This document shows positions 6,292 to 6,310 of a stretch of 6,310 nucleotides of DNA, piece after piece. Source of the DNA: Prevotella sp. UBA7551. GTDB taxonomy: Bacteria > Bacteroidota > Bacteroidia > Bacteroidales > Bacteroidaceae. Numbering within the stretch: the first letter of the stretch is position 1; each line of letters begins with the position of its first letter. A program made the translations under genes and the position numbers. Location of the stretch: the NCBI GenBank assembly GCA_002479145.1, contig DLLX01000043.1, forward strand, positions 1 to 6,310, read 5' to 3'. The notes under the pieces were generated by a model. That model had not been told where the DNA came from. It ran no database searches and saw nothing but the letters and a program-made list of their open reading frames with translations.

Positions 6292-6310
6292 GCACCCTTA
6301 GCTCAGTTGG
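6292..6310 (+). tRNA. tRNA gene cut by the window end (probably tRNA-Arg)
   Basis: The sequence GCACCCT (acceptor 5' strand), then T8 and A9, then GCTCAGTTGG (D stem and loop) is a clear tRNA beginning with a strong promoter directly upstream. Only 19 bases are present, so the anticodon is outside the window. The 5' end resembles the E. coli tRNA-Arg(UCU) start, differing at one base in the acceptor stem. That makes arginine my best guess, but other isotypes cannot be excluded. Confidence 0.85.

Noticed and set aside
6098..6295. Minus-strand hydrophobic 65-codon frame between the two tRNA genes
   Set aside because: It covers the terminator arm, a tRNA promoter and the start of a tRNA. Its hydrophobic, Phe-rich content reflects A-rich sequence on the other strand.

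Overview
The window looks like a chromosomal segment of a Bacteroidetes bacterium, most likely Prevotella or a close relative. The reasons are several promoter-like elements of the Bacteroidetes type (TAnnTTTG at -7, with TTTG about 19-22 bases upstream), start codons without clear Shine-Dalgarno sites, AT-rich spacers between genes of moderate GC, and protein families typical of the group. Genus is an inference. All genes I can support are on the + strand. I see no insertion sequence, CRISPR array, phage module or other mobile element.

Layout: (1) 1-301 is a gene-free leader with an AT-rich palindrome at its start and a promoter-like pair close to the first gene. (2) 302-1600 encodes a complete M18 zinc aminopeptidase. 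(3) 1601-1862 is a spacer holding overlapping, mutually exclusive inverted repeats, followed by a -7-like element. (4) 1863-2324 encodes a small lipoprotein with an NlpE-like N-terminal domain. (5) 2401-2799 encodes a small helical protein of unknown function with a repeated DFSLLR motif. (6) 2905-3990 encodes MnmA, the tRNA 2-thiouridylase. (7) 4025-5803 encodes a membrane-anchored GH25 muramidase with an internal coiled-coil region and MORN-type repeats. (8) 5804-5998 is a spacer with a strong tRNA promoter, followed by tRNA-Gln(CUG) and a strong intrinsic terminator. (9) A second, nearly identical promoter drives a tRNA cut off by the window end, probably tRNA-Arg.

The protein genes are mostly unrelated housekeeping functions: peptide turnover, an envelope lipoprotein, tRNA modification and peptidoglycan cleavage. 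mnmA and the muramidase gene are 34 bases apart with no visible promoter or terminator between them, so they are probably co-transcribed, but I see no functional link. The two tRNA genes are separate units, each with its own promoter.

I did not find a clearly new biological system. The items most worth checking are the muramidase architecture, the A-C mismatch in the tRNA-Gln anticodon stem, the alternative hairpins at 1658-1720, and the NlpE-like protein that lacks one of the family's cysteines.
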